Shown: in pieces, positions 61,935-64,000 of the stretch
Layout: the number at the start of each line of letters is the position of its first letter
How positions within the stretch are numbered: the first letter of the stretch is position 1
DNA from: Varunaivibrio sulfuroxidans
GTDB taxonomy: Bacteria; Pseudomonadota; Alphaproteobacteria; Rhodospirillales; Magnetovibrionaceae
Reading direction: 5' to 3'
Length of the DNA stretch: 64,000 nucleotides
NCBI RefSeq assembly: GCF_029318635.1
Contig: NZ_CP119676.1
Span: forward strand, 2,617,001-2,681,000
Made by a program: the position numbers and the translations under genes
The notes under the pieces: generated by a model
Database searches by the model: none
The model's input: only the letters and a program-made list of their open reading frames with translations
Told to the model about the DNA's origin: nothing

Positions 61935-63440
61935 TCACCCTTCGCCGAAGTCGAACCAGGTTGCCTTGATTTCGGTGTATTTATCCAGTGCATGCAGGGA
62001 CTTATCACGCCCGTTGCCCGATTGTTTGTAGCCGCCGAAGGGCATCGTCATATCGCCGCCGTCCCAGCAGTTGACCCACACGCTGCCCGCGCGCAGACGC
62101 CGCGCGACGGCGTGGGCGCGCTTGAGATTGGAGGTCCACAATCCGGCGGCGAGGCCGAAGGTGGTGTCGTTGGCGATGGCCAGCGCCTCTTCCTCGTCGC
62201 GGAAGGTGAGCGTGGACAGAACCGGCCCGAAAATTTCTTCGCGCGCGATGCGCATGGTGTTGACGACGTTGTCGAATACCGTGGGGGCGATGTAAAAACC
62301 GCCACTGTTGTGCAGCACGCGTTCGCCGCCGCACAACAGGCGCGCGCCCTCGTCCTTTCCGATTTCGATGTAGTCGAGGACGCGCTTCATATGGCCTTCC
62401 TCGACCATCGCCCCCATCCGCGTCGCGGGATCGAGCGGGTCGCCCGGGTGCATGGCCTGGGCGGTGGCCAGAACCTTTTCCATGAAGGCGTCCTTGATGG
62501 TGTCCTGCACCAAGAGGCGCGAGGCCGCGGTGCATACCTCGCCCTGGTTGTAAAATATCCCGATCGCCGCCTGCCGAGCGGCGTTGTCCAGGTCGTCGCA
62601 GTCGGCGAAGACGATGTTCGGCGACTTGCCGCCGCATTCCAGCCAAACCCGCTTCATGTTCGACTGTCCGGCGTATTGCAAGAACAGCTTGCCGACCTCG
62701 CCCGAGCCGGTGAAGGCGATGCAATCGACGTCGTCGTGCAGACCTAAGGCGCGCCCCGCGGTGGGGCCGAAGCCGGAAACCACGTTGAGGACGCCCTCGG
62801 GCAGTCCCGCCTCCATCGCCAGTTCACCGATGCGCAGGGCCGTCAGGGGGGATTGTTCGGCGGGCTTAAGGACGACCGAGTTTCCCCCCGCGAGGGCGGG
62901 TCCCAGCTTCCACATCGCCATCAGAAGGGGGAAATTCCAGGGCACCACCGCGCCGACGACGCCGATCGCCTCGCGGGTGACGGCGCCCAGAGCGCCGGGG
63001 CCGGTAGGGGCGATTTCGTCGTAAATTTTATCGCACGCCTCGCCGTTCCAGCGGATGGCGTTGGCCGAGGACGGGATATCGACGCTCAGGCTGTCGCCGA
63101 TCGGCTTGCCCATGTCGATGGTCTCCAAGATCGCCAGTTCTTCGCCATGCTTTTCGATCAAATCGGCGAGACGGATCAAGATTTTTTTACGTTCCTTGGG
63201 GGCCATGCGGGACCAGTGGCCGGCATTAAAGGCGCGCCGGGCGGCGGCGACGGCAAGCTCGACGTCGGCGTCGTCCCCTTCGGCGATCTCGGCGATGACT
63301 TTTCCGGTTCCGGGGTTGACGCAGGGAAACGTCTTGCCCGAGACGGCGTCCCGGTAGCGCCCGTCGATGAACAATTTCGACGGCAAGGAAAGCGCCTGGG
63401 CGCGTTGGCTGTAATCTTCGAAGGTGCGCGGGCTTGACAT
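61935..63440 (-). CDS. puuC: PuuC-like gamma-glutamyl-aminobutyraldehyde dehydrogenase
   Basis: 501 aa. The catalytic Glu lies in LECGGKSPN and Cys in NQGEVCTAASR, with cofactor segment VPWNFPLLMAMWK. The N-terminal LSLPSKLFIDGRYRDAVSGKTF is typical of PuuC. It oxidises gamma-glutamyl-gamma-aminobutyraldehyde to gamma-glutamyl-GABA and may also accept 4-aminobutyraldehyde from the transaminase route. The start at 63440 follows GGAGAAGCC. It ends six bases before aguA begins. Confidence 0.9.
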   Translation of the reverse strand: MSSPRTFEDYSQRAQALSLPSKLFIDGRYRDAVSGKTFPCVNPGTGKVIAEIAEGDDADVELAVAAARRAFNAGHWSRMAPKERKKILIRLADLIEKHGEELAILETIDMGKPIGDSLSVDIPSSANAIRWNGEACDKIYDEIAPTGPGALGAVTREAIGVVGAVVPWNFPLLMAMWKLGPALAGGNSVVLKPAEQSPLTALRIGELAMEAGLPEGVLNVVSGFGPTAGRALGLHDDVDCIAFTGSGEVGKLFLQYAGQSNMKRVWLECGGKSPNIVFADCDDLDNAARQAAIGIFYNQGEVCTAASRLLVQDTIKDAFMEKVLATAQAMHPGDPLDPATRMGAMVEEGHMKRVLDYIEIGKDEGARLLCGGERVLHNSGGFYIAPTVFDNVVNTMRIAREEIFGPVLSTLTFRDEEEALAIANDTTFGLAAGLWTSNLKRAHAVARRLRAGSVWVNCWDGGDMTMPFGGYKQSGNGRDKSLHALDKYTEIKATWFDFGEG

Positions 63441-63487
63441 GATGGCTTCTCCGTTGGGTGCGGCGGTTTTTCGATAACGGCGGCGGA

Positions 63488-64000
63488 TCAGAAAGATGGC
63501 GGGGTGGCGGCGCTGACGACGACGCATTCCGCGTCCGACGTGTTGCGAAAGCGGTGTGGCGTCTTGGTGTCGATGTAATAGGCCTCGCCTTCCTCCAGGA
63601 CGCGGACTTTATGCCCGACGGTGAGTTCGACCTTTCCCTTGATGACGATGCCCGCTTCCTCGCCGTCGGAGGACAGCAGTTTCTCGCCCGAATGCGCGCC
63701 TGGGATGTAGGTTTCATGAAGGAAACGCAGGGCGCGGTGTTTGCGCATCGCCCCGACCAGGCGCAACGTCGTGCCGTTGTCGTCGAACGCCACCAGTTCG
63801 TCCTCGGCGTAGAACACTTTCTCCTCAACATCTAAATCGAGGGTTAAAAACGTAATCAGCGACATCGAAAACCCGCTAAGGACTTTTTTTAATGAATCGA
63901 TCGACGGGCTGACCTTGTTTTGCTCGATCAACGAGATGGTGCTGTTGGTCACGCCGGCGAGACGCGCCAATTCTCGTTGGGATAGGTTGTAAATGGAGCG
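63488..64000 (-). CDS. puuR: PuuR-like XRE/cupin regulator, truncated by window edge
   Basis: The 3' part encodes 170 residues. An XRE helix-turn-helix (SQRELARLAGVTNSTISLIEQ) reads from the window edge and is followed by a cupin domain with EEAGIVIKGKVELTV and YYIDTKTPHRF. The N-terminal start lies beyond position 64000. PuuR represses puu genes until putrescine binds; linkage to puuC, aguA and aguB supports the same role here. The frame is open from the edge, so no frameshift is implied. Confidence 0.87.
   Translation of the reverse strand, partial: RSIYNLSQRELARLAGVTNSTISLIEQNKVSPSIDSLKKVLSGFSMSLITFLTLDLDVEEKVFYAEDELVAFDDNGTTLRLVGAMRKHRALRFLHETYIPGAHSGEKLLSSDGEEAGIVIKGKVELTVGHKVRVLEEGEAYYIDTKTPHRFRNTSDAECVVVSAATPPSF

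Overview
The window is a gene-dense chromosomal segment of roughly 60% G+C with short or overlapping intergenic junctions. It carries no insertion sequence, integrase, phage gene, CRISPR array, rRNA or tRNA that I can recognise. Family content fits a proteobacterium, most likely an alphaproteobacterium of the Rhodospirillales type: a Tat-exported FdhABC formate dehydrogenase with DUF3305/DUF3306 companions, a Puu/Spu polyamine locus, PotFGHI, Lrp-controlled alanine dehydrogenase and many GTG/ATGA junctions. The genus is not resolved.

Region 1 (331-14880) is a formate dehydrogenase island. It contains the sulfurtransferase fdhD, molybdenum-cofactor genes mobA and mobB, DUF3305 and DUF3306 proteins, a possible 58-residue protein, a TorD-like chaperone, a small Tat-signal protein, the catalytic subunit (active-site Cys, not selenocysteine), the four-cluster Fe-S subunit, a small lipoprotein and the cytochrome b subunit. 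Unusual additions follow: a NarI/DsrM-like membrane cytochrome b paired with an HdrD/DsrK-like Fe-S protein, and a MurD-like protein whose ATP-binding lysine is gone. A large poly-ferredoxin-like protein lies convergent with mobB, sharing stop-codon bases.

Region 2 (15047-23437) is mixed: arfB, a sodium/solute symporter overlapping a metallophosphoesterase, a DMT exporter divergent from a LysR regulator, a RhlE-like DEAD-box helicase with its own promoter and long leader, and a Rieske-glutamate synthase fusion.

Region 3 (23413-38693) is the most intriguing. A Pot-type ABC importer operon ends in a glycerophosphodiester phosphodiesterase. It diverges from a class I glutamine amidotransferase and a GlpR/DeoR-type regulator. 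After an RpiR regulator comes an ethanolamine-type permease, a glutamine-synthetase-like ligase, an aldehyde dehydrogenase, an iron-type alcohol dehydrogenase and a second amidotransferase. Together they can be read as import of glycerophosphoethanolamine and/or ethanolamine, followed by oxidation of a gamma-glutamyl-protected amino alcohol and release of glutamate plus an amino acid. No EutBC lyase is present. This pathway is an inference.

Region 4 (38704-48078) holds a dipeptide-type ABC operon (dppABCDF), rimO, alanine dehydrogenase and its divergent Lrp/AsnC regulator. Region 5 (48096-64000) is a polyamine/agmatine locus: puuB, puuD, puuA, spuC-like transaminase, potFGHI, another PuuA-like ligase, a Dyp peroxidase, aguB, aguA, puuC and a PuuR-like regulator cut by the window edge. 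It can take agmatine to N-carbamoylputrescine, putrescine and then GABA by the gamma-glutamyl route, with a transaminase route in parallel.

A recurring regulatory theme is a 13-bp hairpin without a U-tract placed just after the first (transport) gene of four separate operons. Several operator-like repeats also stand out, upstream of dppA, between the RpiR regulator and the permease, and upstream of the Lrp gene.
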